Shown here in pieces: positions 22,311 through 30,705 of a DNA stretch of 64,000 nt. Under the pieces are notes generated by a model, which saw only the letters and a program-made list of their open reading frames with translations, searched no databases and had not been told where the DNA came from. The position numbers were made by a program, and so were the translations under genes. The stretch is taken from positions 1 to 64,000 of the forward strand of contig NZ_RZYA01000003.1 of assembly GCF_004005495.1 (NCBI RefSeq). The letters run 5' to 3'. Numbering within the stretch: position 1 is the first letter of the stretch; every line of letters starts with the position of its first letter. Source of the DNA: Streptomyces antnestii (GTDB lineage: Bacteria > Actinomycetota > Actinomycetes > Streptomycetales > Streptomycetaceae).

Positions 22311-24923
22311 GTGACCGACACCGCCCCGGCCCACGCCGCCGCCCCGGCCCCGTCCCCGTCCCCCGGACGTACGACGCTGCAGCACCTGCGCTCCCTCGGC
22401 AGCGGCCCGCGCGGGCTCACCGAGGCGGAGGCCGAGCGGCGCCTCGCCCGGCACGGCGAGAACGTGCCGCCCGGCACGCGCCCCCTGTCCTGGCCCCGGC
22501 TCGCCGCCCGCAGCCTGCGCGATCCGTTCACCGCCGTCCTGCTCTGCCTCGGCCTCGTCTCGGCGACCGTCGCCGCCTGGGGCACCGCCTGCGTGATCCT
22601 GGTCCTGGTCGCCGTCAGCTGCGGCCTGCGCTCCGCGGGCGAGCGCCGCGCGGACAGCGCCATGGCGGGCCTGCGCGACCTGGTGGCCACGACGGCGACC
22701 GTGCTGCGCCGCCCCGGCGACGACGCCTCGGGCCCGCCCGGCGAACGCGAGATCCCGGTCGGCCAGCTGGTGCCCGGGGACGTCGTCCGCCTCGGCCCCG
22801 GCGACCTGGTCCCCGCCGACGTACGCCTGTTGCGGGCGCAGGGGCTGACCGTGCAACAGGCCGCGTTCACCGGGGAGTCGGTGCCCGTCGGCAAGCATCC
22901 CGTGGACCTGCCCGCGGACGGCGAGTCGGCGCATCTGTGCTTCCAGGGCGGCAGCGTGGCCTCCGGGAGCGCGAGTGCAGTGGTGCTGGCGACCGGCGCG
23001 GACACCCGCTTCGCCGCCGACCGCCGCACGGCCGGCGCACGGCGTGCGGCGAGCGCGTTCGACCGCTCGGTGCACGGCATCTCGTGGACCCTGATCCGCT
23101 TCATGCTCCTGACGCCGCCGCTGGTCCTGATGGCGGGCGCGGCGCTGCGCGGCCGGGGCCTGGAGACGCTGCCGTTCGCGGTCGCCGTGGCCGTCGGGCT
23201 GACCCCCGAGATGCTGCCGGTGATCGTCACGACGGCGCTCGCCCGCGGCTCGGCGCTGCTTGCCCGCACCCACGGGGTGATCGTCAAGCGGCTGCCCGCG
23301 CTGCACGACATCGGCGCGGTCGACATCCTCTGCGTCGACAAGACGGGCACCCTCACGCAGGACCGCCCGGACGTCGACCCGGACCGCACCGACCCCGAGG
23401 CCCTGCACTGGGCGGCCGTCTCCGCGTGGTGGACGCTCCAGCTCGCCGAGCTGCCGGCCCCGGACGCGCTCGACGAGGCGGTCATCGACGAGGCGCTCAC
23501 GGCGGACCCGGACCTCATCGACGCGTACGACGGGGTCACCGCCCTCCCCTTCGACCCCGTACGCCGCCTCGCCACCGCCGTCGTGCGGCGGCCCGGCGCG
23601 CTCGGCACGGTCACCCTGGCCGTCAAGGGCTCGGTCGAGAACGTCCTCGAGCGGTGCGCGCTGGACGACGCCGAACGCGCGCGCCTGCTCGCCCGGGCCG
23701 CGGAGCTGTCCGGCGACGGACTGCGGCTCCTCGCCGTGGCGACCGCCGAGCGCCCCGCCCGGCACCGCCCGTACAGCACGGCCGACGAGCGCGGCCTCAC
23801 CTTCACCGGCTTCGTCGCCTTCACCGACGCCCTCGTGCCGACCGCCGCCCAGGCCCTGCGCGACCTCGGCGAGCGCGGTGTCACCGTCAAGGTGATCACC
23901 GGCGACCACCCCGGCACCGCGGCCCGCGCCCTGCGCGACCTCGGCCTCGACCCCGGCGACGTCCGCACCGCGGACTCCCTCGACGCGCTCACCGACGCGG
24001 AACTGGCCCGCCTCGCCCACCGGACCACCGTCTTCGCCCGCTGCGCCCCCGCGCACAAAGCACGCATCGTGACCGCCCTGCGGGCCGGCGGGGAGACGAC
24101 GGTCGGCTTCCTCGGCGACGGCGTGAACGACCTGCCCGCGCTGCGCGCCGCCGACGTCGGGATCTGCCCGCGCGACGCGGTCCCCGTGGCCCGCGACACG
24201 GCCGACATCGTGCTGGCCGAGGCACGGCGGGGCGACGGCCCGGCGGACCGCCCCGGCAAGGACCTCACGGCGATCGGCCACGCGATCAGCGCGGGCCGCC
24301 ACAGCAGCGGCAACATCGCCACGTATCTGCGCGTGACGCTGTCCTCGAACCTCGGCAACGTGATCGCGATGCTCTCCGCGGGCCTCCTGCTGCCGTTCCT
24401 GCCGATGCTCCCGGCCCAGGTACTCGCCCAGAACCTGTGCTTCGACGCGGCCCAGCTCTCGTTCGCCTTCGACCGCCCGGCGGCCGCCGCCCTGCGCCGG
24501 CCCAGCACGCTGCGCCCCCGCGACTTCCTCCGCTTCATCACCGGTTTCGGCGTCCTCAACGCCGCCGCCGACCTCGCCACCTTCGGCGCCCTCGCCCTGG
24601 CCCTGCACACGCGGGCGGGGCCCGGCGAGGCGGCGTTCCACGCGGGCTGGTTCACCGAGAACCTGCTGACGCAGGGTCTGGTGATGCTGCTCCTGCGCAC
24701 CGGCCGGGACGGCTCGGGCCCCCTCCCCCGCACGCCGAGCCCGGTCCGCTGGGCGGTGGCCGCGCTGGCCGTCGTCGGCATCGCCCTGCCCCTGACGCCC
24801 GTCGCCGGCCCGCTCGGCATGACCCCGCTGCCGCTGTTCTACTACGCGCTGCTCGCGGCGGTCCTCGCCCTGTACGCCCTCGCGCTGACGGCGGTGAAGA
24901 GGCGCTACCTGCGCCAGGACTGA
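22311..24923 (+). CDS. Magnesium-type P-type ATPase (MgtA/MgtB-like)
   Basis: 870 residues. Actuator-domain 'AAFTGESVPVGKHP', phosphorylation motif 'CVDKTGTLTQDRP' (Asp about 345), nucleotide-domain 'VKGSVENVLERC' and hinge 'VGFLGDGVNDLPALRAADVGI' are intact. The fourth membrane helix carries 'VGLTPEMLPVIV', the signature of type IIIB Mg2+ importers. The C-terminal helices 'LSFAFDRPA' also fit this class. It should import Mg2+ at low external supply. Start GTG 22311 has only a weak ribosome-binding site, in keeping with coupling to an upstream leader. It is divergent from terB. Confidence 0.9.
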   Translation: MTDTAPAHAAAPAPSPSPGRTTLQHLRSLGSGPRGLTEAEAERRLARHGENVPPGTRPLSWPRLAARSLRDPFTAVLLCLGLVSATVAAWGTACVILVLVAVSCGLRSAGERRADSAMAGLRDLVATTATVLRRPGDDASGPPGEREIPVGQLVPGDVVRLGPGDLVPADVRLLRAQGLTVQQAAFTGESVPVGKHPVDLPADGESAHLCFQGGSVASGSASAVVLATGADTRFAADRRTAGARRAASAFDRSVHGISWTLIRFMLLTPPLVLMAGAALRGRGLETLPFAVAVAVGLTPEMLPVIVTTALARGSALLARTHGVIVKRLPALHDIGAVDILCVDKTGTLTQDRPDVDPDRTDPEALHWAAVSAWWTLQLAELPAPDALDEAVIDEALTADPDLIDAYDGVTALPFDPVRRLATAVVRRPGALGTVTLAVKGSVENVLERCALDDAERARLLARAAELSGDGLRLLAVATAERPARHRPYSTADERGLTFTGFVAFTDALVPTAAQALRDLGERGVTVKVITGDHPGTAARALRDLGLDPGDVRTADSLDALTDAELARLAHRTTVFARCAPAHKARIVTALRAGGETTVGFLGDGVNDLPALRAADVGICPRDAVPVARDTADIVLAEARRGDGPADRPGKDLTAIGHAISAGRHSSGNIATYLRVTLSSNLGNVIAMLSAGLLLPFLPMLPAQVLAQNLCFDAAQLSFAFDRPAAAALRRPSTLRPRDFLRFITGFGVLNAAADLATFGALALALHTRAGPGEAAFHAGWFTENLLTQGLVMLLLRTGRDGSGPLPRTPSPVRWAVAALAVVGIALPLTPVAGPLGMTPLPLFYYALLAAVLALYALALTAVKRRYLRQD

Positions 24924-24957
24924 CGCCGCGCCACGAACGGCCGCCCCCCGTACGCCG

Positions 24958-24993
24958 AAAGCCCAGATCGGATGACTTCCGACCTGGGCTTTC
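24958..24993. terminator. Bidirectional terminator between P-ATPase and tRNA-Lys
   Basis: AAAGCCCAG-TCGG pairs with CCGA-CTGGGCTTT around ATGACTT. There are T-runs in both directions, so it can serve the ATPase (+) and tRNA-Lys (-). Confidence 0.85.
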
Positions 24994-24997
24994 TCTG

Positions 24998-25070
24998 TAG
25001 ACCCTGTGGGACTCGAACCCACAACCAATGGATTAAAAGTCCACTGCTCTGCCAATTGAGCTAAGGGTCC
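24998..25070 (-). tRNA. tRNA-Lys (TTT)
   Basis: 73-nt cloverleaf: GGACCCT acceptor, D-arm AGCTCAATTGGCAGAGC, anticodon loop CTTTTAA (TTT), T-arm GTGGGTTCGAGTCCCAC. No encoded CCA. Confidence 0.96.
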
Positions 25071-25202
25071 ACGCGCCGGACGGCGCCGACGCTTCCCCGA
25101 GCATAGCCCGCCGCGGCCGGGAGGCCGATCGGGTATCGGCCTCCACGGCCTGTCGGACGTCACCCGGCCGTCACACGGGCGGCCGGGCGGCGCGTCCGCC
25201 GG

Positions 25203-26747
25203 TCACGGATCGACCGGTTCGGGCGCTCCCACTCGCCCCGCCTCCCGCGCGACGGTCCGCGCGTGCTCGGGGTTGAGGAACCAGTGCCGGGCCGACGCCA
25301 GCCACCACACGCCCGCGAACCCGAGGACCACGAGCACGGCGATCGGCGCGTAGTTGAAGTTCTCCCACGTGACCGGCGCGAGCTGCGGCAGCATGAACAG
25401 GACCGTGATGACGCCGACCCACACCACCGCCACGATCCCGATGGGCCGCGACCACTTGCCCAGGTGCCAGGGCCCGCGCTCGAAGGCATCCCCCTTGCGC
25501 ACCCGCAGCAGCGTCGGGACGACGTACGCGATGTAGAGGCCGATGACGGCGATCGAGGTCACGGCCGCGTACGCCGTGACGTTGATCAGGTACGGCAGTC
25601 CGAGCACGAGCGCGCCGAGCGCGGCCAGCCACACGGCGGCGACGGGGGTGCGGGTGCGCGGGTTGACGGTGTGCCAGACGTGCGAGTACGGCAGCGCTCC
25701 GTCGCGTGAAAAGGCGTAGATCATGCGGCTGTTGGCGGTGACGGAGGCCATGCCGCAGAAGAGCTGCGCGCCGATGACGACGAGCAGCAGCAGCTTCCCG
25801 GCGGTCGCGCCGAGCGCGTCGAGCAGGATCTGCGCGGGCGGCGCCCCGGTCGCGGAGCCGAGCGCGCCCTTGTACGACTGGATGGCGAAGGTGAAGCCGA
25901 GGAGCAGCACGAACCCGGCGATCCAGGACGTCCAGATGGAGCGCACGATGCCCTTGGGCCCGGCCGTCGAGGCGTCGTGGGTCTCCTCGGTCATGTGCGC
26001 GGAGGCGTCGTAGCCGGTGAAGGTGTACTGGGCCATGAGCAGCCCGATCAGGGCGACGTAGAGGCCGCTGCCCCACCCCGTGTTGTTCACGAACTTCGTG
26101 AAGACGAACGACACCGACTGGTGGCTGTCGGGCGCGAAGGCGAGGGCTCCGACGATGACGACGACGCCGATGACGTGCCACCAGACGCTGACGTTGTTGA
26201 GCAGTCCGACGATGCGGACGCCGAAGGTGTTGAGGAGTCCGTGCAGGATCAGGATCGCCGCGAACAGCAGGATCGTGCGGCCCGGCGTCACCATGAAGCC
26301 GAACTGGAGGTTCAGGTAGGCGCCGAGGAAGGACGCGGCACCGAAGTCGATCCCGGCGGTCACCGCGACCTGCCCGAGGACGTTGAACCACCCCGTGAAC
26401 CACGCCCACGCGGCGGCCGACCTCGGCGGCGCGAGCCGGTGCGCCCAGAAGTAGAGGCCCGCGGACGTCGGATACGCCGAACAGATCTCCGCCATCGCGA
26501 GCCCGACGAACAGCGTCATCAGTCCGACCCCGACCCACCCCCAGGTGATCAGGGCGGGACCGCCGGTGTTCATCCCGAACAGATACATCGTCAGGCACCC
26601 GGAGAGCACCGAGATGATCGTGAAGGAGACCGCGTAGTTGGAGAACGCCGACATCCGGCGGGCGAGGACCTGGGTGTAGCCGAGTTGCGCGAGGCGCTCC
26701 TCGTCGGACGATGGCGGCGGCTGCTGCACCGCTGGGTCACTTGTCAT
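25203..26747 (-). CDS. APC-superfamily amino-acid permease
   Basis: 514 residues with twelve hydrophobic segments. The first helix region 'SAFSNYAVSFTIISVLSGCL' with the small-residue break, and 'GGPALITWGWVGVGLMTLFVGLAMAEICSAYPTSAGLYFWA', are characteristic of the GABA/choline-type (ACT/BAT) amino-acid permease subgroup. 'TGYDASAHMTEETHDA' in the middle is typical of the same subgroup. Start ATG 26747 with GGGGG just upstream. Likely a polyamine, GABA or amino-acid importer; the substrate cannot be fixed. It is transcribed alone, codirectionally with the helicase gene. Confidence 0.9.
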   Translation of the reverse strand: MTSDPAVQQPPPSSDEERLAQLGYTQVLARRMSAFSNYAVSFTIISVLSGCLTMYLFGMNTGGPALITWGWVGVGLMTLFVGLAMAEICSAYPTSAGLYFWAHRLAPPRSAAAWAWFTGWFNVLGQVAVTAGIDFGAASFLGAYLNLQFGFMVTPGRTILLFAAILILHGLLNTFGVRIVGLLNNVSVWWHVIGVVVIVGALAFAPDSHQSVSFVFTKFVNNTGWGSGLYVALIGLLMAQYTFTGYDASAHMTEETHDASTAGPKGIVRSIWTSWIAGFVLLLGFTFAIQSYKGALGSATGAPPAQILLDALGATAGKLLLLVVIGAQLFCGMASVTANSRMIYAFSRDGALPYSHVWHTVNPRTRTPVAAVWLAALGALVLGLPYLINVTAYAAVTSIAVIGLYIAYVVPTLLRVRKGDAFERGPWHLGKWSRPIGIVAVVWVGVITVLFMLPQLAPVTWENFNYAPIAVLVVLGFAGVWWLASARHWFLNPEHARTVAREAGRVGAPEPVDP

Positions 26748-26864
26748 GCCCCCAGCGATGCCCGGCCAACGGGCTGGCCATGCACGGGAGTTGGCCAAAA
26801 AATGCCCTTGAGTGACCGGGGGTGGAAACCGCCGGGTGACCGGGGCGGGAACGCGTGCGACCAG

Positions 26865-26910
26865 GGCCCGGGAAGCGGAACCCGGAAGGCCCGGGAAGCG
26901 GAACGCGGAA
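26865..26910. repeat. 23-bp tandem repeat next to the helicase terminator
   Basis: Two 23-bp units (GGCCCGGGAAGCGGAAC...GGAA), 26865-26887 and 26888-26910, one mismatch. The first bases of a third copy form one arm of the adjoining terminator, so the repeat seems to have grown from the hairpin. Confidence 0.75.
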
Positions 26911-26940
26911 GGCCCGGAAGACGCGATCGTCTCCCGGGCC
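26911..26940 (-). terminator. Terminator of the DEAD-box helicase gene
   Basis: GGCCCGG..GACG (26911-26923) pairs with CGTC..CCGGGCC (26928-26940). It is 22 bases beyond the helicase stop codon on the minus strand. Confidence 0.75.
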
Positions 26941-26961
26941 CTTCACTCACTTCACAAGGTC

Positions 26962-29229
26962 TCAGCCGTTGCGCTTCCAGCGCGGCTTCTCGTCGCGGCG
27001 GAACGAGGAACCGCCGGTCGAGCCGGAGCCCGCACCACGGTGGTCGTCACGGCGGCCGTACGGGCGGTCGTGGCCGCCGGAGCGGAAGCCGCCGCCGGTG
27101 GGACGGTCGTCACGACGGTCGCGGTTGAACGGACGGTCGCTGCCGCGGTGGCCGCCGGAGGGGCGGTCGTCACGGCGGAAGCCGCCGCCCGAGGGGCGCT
27201 CGTCACGACGGTCGCGGTTGAAGCCGCCCCCGGAGGGACGGTCGTCACGACGGTCACGGTTGAAGCCACCGGACGGACGGTCGTTGTCGCGGCGGAAGCC
27301 ACCCGACGGACGGTCGTCGCGACGCTCGAAGGAACGGCCACCGCGGTCGTCACGACGGTCACGGTCGAAGCCGCCACGGTCGTCACGACGGTCACGGTTG
27401 AAGCCGCCCGACGGACGATCGTCACGGCGGAAGCCGCCACGGTCGTTGTCACGGCGCTCGAACGAACGGCCACCGCGGTCGTCACGACGGTCACGGTCGA
27501 AGCCGCCACGGTCGTCACGACGGTCACGGTTGAAGCCGCCCGACGGACGGTCGTCGCGACGGTCGCGCTTCTCGTAGTTGCCCCGCTCGTCACGGCGCTG
27601 CGGGCGCTGCTCGTAGGACGAACGCTCCTGGCGCTCGGCCGGGGCGGCGGACTGCTCCGGGACGGACGCCTCGGCGGCCTTCTCGGCAGCGGCCGCGACG
27701 GCGGCGGCGACACCCTCGGCGTCCTCGCCCCGCTCACGGGCGGCACGCGCGGTGAGGCGGTCGGCCTCCTCGCGCAGCTCGCCGGCGCGGCGCGTGGCAC
27801 GCTCCAGCTCCTTGGTGAGCGAGGTGACCTCGCGCTCGGCCTGCTGCGCGGCGTTGCCCGCGGACTCGGCCTGCACCTCGGTCATGGACCGGGCACCGGT
27901 GATCTCGGCGACCTCGGGCTCGAAGGCCGTACCGGAGTTGATGATGTGACGCGAGGCGTCGACGCCCGCGTCCTCCATCAGCCGGAAGATCTGACGGCGC
28001 TGGTGCGGCAGCGACAGGGAGACGACGACACCGGACTTGCCGGCACGCGCGGTACGGCCCGAGCGGTGCAGGTAGTCCTTGTGGTCACCGGCCGGGTCCA
28101 CGTTCAGGACCAGGTCGATGCCGTCGACGTGGATACCGCGGGCGGCGACGTCGGTGGCGACGAGCGTGTTGACGTAGCCGTCCTTGAAGTCGGCGAGAAC
28201 GCGGGTACGGGCGCCCTGCGTCATGCCGCCGTGCAGCGCGTCGGCCTTCACACCGGCGTCCTGCAGCTGCTCGGCGATGCGGTCGGCGCCCAGCTGGGTG
28301 CGGACGAAGATGATGGTGCGGCCCTTGCGGGAGGCGATCGCGGCGGTGACCGGCGCCTTGTCCTTGGGCTTCACGATCAGGATGTGGTGGGTCATGGTCG
28401 TGACGGCGCCCTGGGCGGCGTCGACCTCGTGCGTGACCGGGTTGGTCAGGTAGCGCTTGACCAGCGTGGAGATCTCGTTCTCCATCGTGGCCGAGAACAG
28501 CATGCGCTGGCCGTCGGCCGGGACCTGGTCGAGCAGCTCGGTGACCTCGGGCAGGAAGCCCAGGTCGGACATCTGGTCGGCCTCGTCGAGAACGGCGATC
28601 TCGACGTTGGCGAGCGAGCAGGCGCCGCGGTTGATGATGTCGCGCAGGCGGCCCGGGGTGGCGACGAGGACGTCGACGCCGCGCTCGAGCGCGTAGATCT
28701 GGTTGCCCATGGACGTACCGCCGCAGACGACCTTCATCTTGAGGCCGAGGACGTCGCCGTAGGGCTGGAGGGCGTCGGCGACCTGCATCGCCAGCTCGCG
28801 GGTCGGGGTCAGGATGACCGCGCGAGGCTTCTTCTTCTCGGTGTGACCGCCGGCGAGACGCGCCAGGGTCGGCAGACCGAAGGACAGGGTCTTGCCGGAG
28901 CCGGTGCGGCCACGGCCGAGGATGTCCTTGCCGGCCAGGGCGTCCGGGATGGTCGCGGCCTGGATCGGGAACGGCGCGGTCACGCCGTTCTGCGCGAGCT
29001 TGCGGACGATGCCCTCGGGCAGACCGAGGTCGCCGAAGGTCAGGGTGGGCTCGGCAGGCTCGGCAGGCTCGGCGGGGGTGTCGGGGGTGTCGGCCTCGGC
29101 GGAGGCGTCTTCGACGACCTCTCCGACGGCGACGGTCGTCACGTCCTCGTCGACGGCGAGGACCTGAACGGCCTCGTCCTTCTCGACGTTCTCGGGCATG
29201 ACGGAGTGGTCAGAACTGGAAATGGACAT
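26962..29229 (-). CDS. DEAD-box ATP-dependent RNA helicase with RGG-like tail
   Basis: 755 residues. After an acidic N-terminus (EPAEPAEP) come the Q-motif region 'LTFGDLGLPEGIVRKL', Walker A 'GRGRTGSGKT', 'PTRELAMQ', 'LDEADQMSDLGF' (DEAD), 'FSATM' and 'HRSGRTARAGKSG' (motif VI). A coiled coil ('QQAEREVTSLTKELERATRRAGELREEADRL') separates the core from a C-terminal third of repeated RDRRDDRGGF / DDRPSGGF units, about 20 in number, which should bind RNA non-specifically. Such helicases unwind mRNA/rRNA structure, particularly in the cold. A long leader with hairpins precedes it. The 3' DNA repeats (about 27020-27570) give spurious reading frames on the other strand. Confidence 0.95.
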   Translation of the reverse strand: MSISSSDHSVMPENVEKDEAVQVLAVDEDVTTVAVGEVVEDASAEADTPDTPAEPAEPAEPTLTFGDLGLPEGIVRKLAQNGVTAPFPIQAATIPDALAGKDILGRGRTGSGKTLSFGLPTLARLAGGHTEKKKPRAVILTPTRELAMQVADALQPYGDVLGLKMKVVCGGTSMGNQIYALERGVDVLVATPGRLRDIINRGACSLANVEIAVLDEADQMSDLGFLPEVTELLDQVPADGQRMLFSATMENEISTLVKRYLTNPVTHEVDAAQGAVTTMTHHILIVKPKDKAPVTAAIASRKGRTIIFVRTQLGADRIAEQLQDAGVKADALHGGMTQGARTRVLADFKDGYVNTLVATDVAARGIHVDGIDLVLNVDPAGDHKDYLHRSGRTARAGKSGVVVSLSLPHQRRQIFRLMEDAGVDASRHIINSGTAFEPEVAEITGARSMTEVQAESAGNAAQQAEREVTSLTKELERATRRAGELREEADRLTARAARERGEDAEGVAAAVAAAAEKAAEASVPEQSAAPAERQERSSYEQRPQRRDERGNYEKRDRRDDRPSGGFNRDRRDDRGGFDRDRRDDRGGRSFERRDNDRGGFRRDDRPSGGFNRDRRDDRGGFDRDRRDDRGGRSFERRDDRPSGGFRRDNDRPSGGFNRDRRDDRPSGGGFNRDRRDERPSGGGFRRDDRPSGGHRGSDRPFNRDRRDDRPTGGGFRSGGHDRPYGRRDDHRGAGSGSTGGSSFRRDEKPRWKRNG

Positions 29230-29588
29230 GCGAAATGCGAAACCTTCCGGAGTCTCGGCACGCGCCCGTCAACTCCGTGAATTTCGCAATCGACCGCCTC
29301 AATGCGGTCCAGCCACGGCTGGGGAGAGAACGCGCCACGCGGCGCTCTTCTTTTTCGGCGCCGGGCAAATGGGATCAAACGATCTACCACCATACGCACC
29401 CACCACCCCCCTGCGCAAACCCGCTCCGTGAGACCCCGCTCACACCGGGGCGCCGTGCCTGATGCCGCACCCCGCGCCGTACCCCGGTGCCGCACCCAGC
29501 GCCGTACCCGGGTGCCGCACTCCGCGCCGCGCAGGGCACCACCCTCGCGCCGCGCAGGCCGCCGCCCCCGCACCGCACCGCCCTGTCG
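29230..29588 (-). promoter_or_regulatory. Long structured leader of the DEAD-box helicase gene
   Basis: About 360 bp without a gene. On the minus strand two adjacent hairpins, CCAGCC-GT-GGCTGG (29309-29322) and ACCGC-ATTGAG-GCGGT (29292-29307), lie 63-93 bases upstream of the start codon. A GC-rich element with an A-run (GGCGCCGAAAAAGAAGAGCG) lies further out at about 29343-29362. GGAAGG precedes the start at 14 bases. Long 5' UTRs are usual for cold-inducible helicases; autoregulation is inference. The interval nearest the lipoprotein gene (29430-29588) shows only GC-rich simple repeats of GCCGCACCC type. Confidence 0.5.
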
Positions 29589-30119
29589 CTACGCCTGCGT
29601 CCCCGCGGTCGGCGCGGGCTCCCGGACGACCCTGACCCGGCCCGACGCCTGCTCGTGCGCCGACGAGGAGGGCTCGGCGGTGGACGGGTCCGGCGTCGGC
29701 GTGGGGGTGTCCTCGGTCGGCGTCGGCGAGTCCGGGGTGGGGCGCGTCGGTGACGGCCGCGTGGGCGGCGTGGTCCGCCCGCTCGCCGACGGCTTCGCCG
29801 GACCCGGGGCCCCGCGCTCGGAGGGCGACACCGAGGGCGAGGACGCGGCGTCCGAGGCCCCGTCCGACGCGGTCCCGCTCGGCCCGGGCGACGTCGCCCC
29901 GTCGTCCCCGCCGCCCCGGGCCCCCGCCCGCGTTCCGGCGCCCCCGGGGACCACCGCGCCGCCGTCGGGCGCCACCCCGCCGTGCCGCCCGGCCGAGTGC
30001 GACGGGGTGGCGGCGCCCCCGTCGTGCGCGACGCTCACGCAGCCGCTGGCCGCCGCCGTGACGGCCACCACCGTCGCGGCCATTCGAACCAGACGAGGGG
30101 GCAGGGACAGCTGGCGCAC
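29589..30119 (-). CDS. Putative lipoprotein, Pro/Thr/Ser-rich
   Basis: 176 residues from GTG 30119, which follows GGAGGT by eight bases. A signal peptide 'VRQLSLPPRLVRMAATVVAVTAAASGC' in outline ends with the lipobox AASGC (Cys about 27), so it should be lipid-anchored. The rest is low complexity: Gly/Ala, then Pro-Thr-Ser repeats ('SPTRPTPDSPTPTEDTPTPTPDP') and a short basic tail. No domain is recognised. The in-frame extension to 30260 lacks a signal-peptide look and is rejected. Confidence 0.65.
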   Translation of the reverse strand: MRQLSLPPRLVRMAATVVAVTAAASGCVSVAHDGGAATPSHSAGRHGGVAPDGGAVVPGGAGTRAGARGGGDDGATSPGPSGTASDGASDAASSPSVSPSERGAPGPAKPSASGRTTPPTRPSPTRPTPDSPTPTEDTPTPTPDPSTAEPSSSAHEQASGRVRVVREPAPTAGTQA

Positions 30120-30295
30120 GGGCGAGCACCTCCGGGGCGCTGGAATGCGGGGAGCGGGAGCTGGGGCTGAAGCCGGAACCGAGACGGAAAAGGAAGAAAA
30201 AGGAAGAAAAAGGGGCCGCCGAAAACCGGCGTCACCGTTCCCAACTCCCGTCCCCCGCAAGAGGACACGCCCACCGCGTCACCGCTGCCCGGCGC

Positions 30296-30646
30296 TCACC
30301 CGTAACCGAGGGCGTGCAGCCGCGCGTCGTCGATGCCGAAGTGGTGGGCGATCTCGTGGACGACGGTGACCTCCGTCTCCGCGACGACGTCCTCGTGGGA
30401 CTCGCACATCCGCAGCGTCGGGCCCCGGTAGATCGTGATCCGGTCGGGCAGCACGCCCGCGTACCACTCGCCCCGGTCGGTCAGCGGCGTCCCCTCGTAG
30501 AGGCCGAGCAGCTCGGGGCTCCCGGCGGGAGGCTCGTCCTCGACGAACACCGCCACGTTGTCCATGAGCCGCGTCAGCTCGGGCGGAATCCGGTCCAGGG
30601 CCTCGGCGACCAGTTCCTCGAACTCCTCGCGCGTCATCTCCAGCAC
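30296..30646 (-). CDS. Small zincin-like metallopeptidase
   Basis: About 116 residues of the metallopeptidase family formerly called DUF1025. The HExxH zinc site is in 'VVHEIAHHFGIDD' near the C-terminus. 'DNVAVFVEDEP' and 'LLGLYEGTPLTDRG', followed by 'PDRITIYRGP', are family signatures. GTG 30646 is chosen because GACAAT (30653-30658) ends six bases upstream, giving a leaderless mRNA; ATG 30637 is the alternative. The cellular substrate is unknown. It is divergent from a metallophosphoesterase with only 59 bp between start codons. Confidence 0.88.
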   Translation of the reverse strand: MLEMTREEFEELVAEALDRIPPELTRLMDNVAVFVEDEPPAGSPELLGLYEGTPLTDRGEWYAGVLPDRITIYRGPTLRMCESHEDVVAETEVTVVHEIAHHFGIDDARLHALGYG

Positions 30647-30705
30647 ACGGCCATTGTCGGCCACGCCCCCGCATATCCACCTGTCCTCCTGGGCATACGG
30701 GACCA

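Noticed and set aside
26812..29280. 822-codon frame on the + strand rich in VTTVTVEA repeats
   Set aside because: Antisense to the DEAD-box helicase; the repeats are shadows of the DRRDDRGGF codons and there is no ribosome-binding site or domain.
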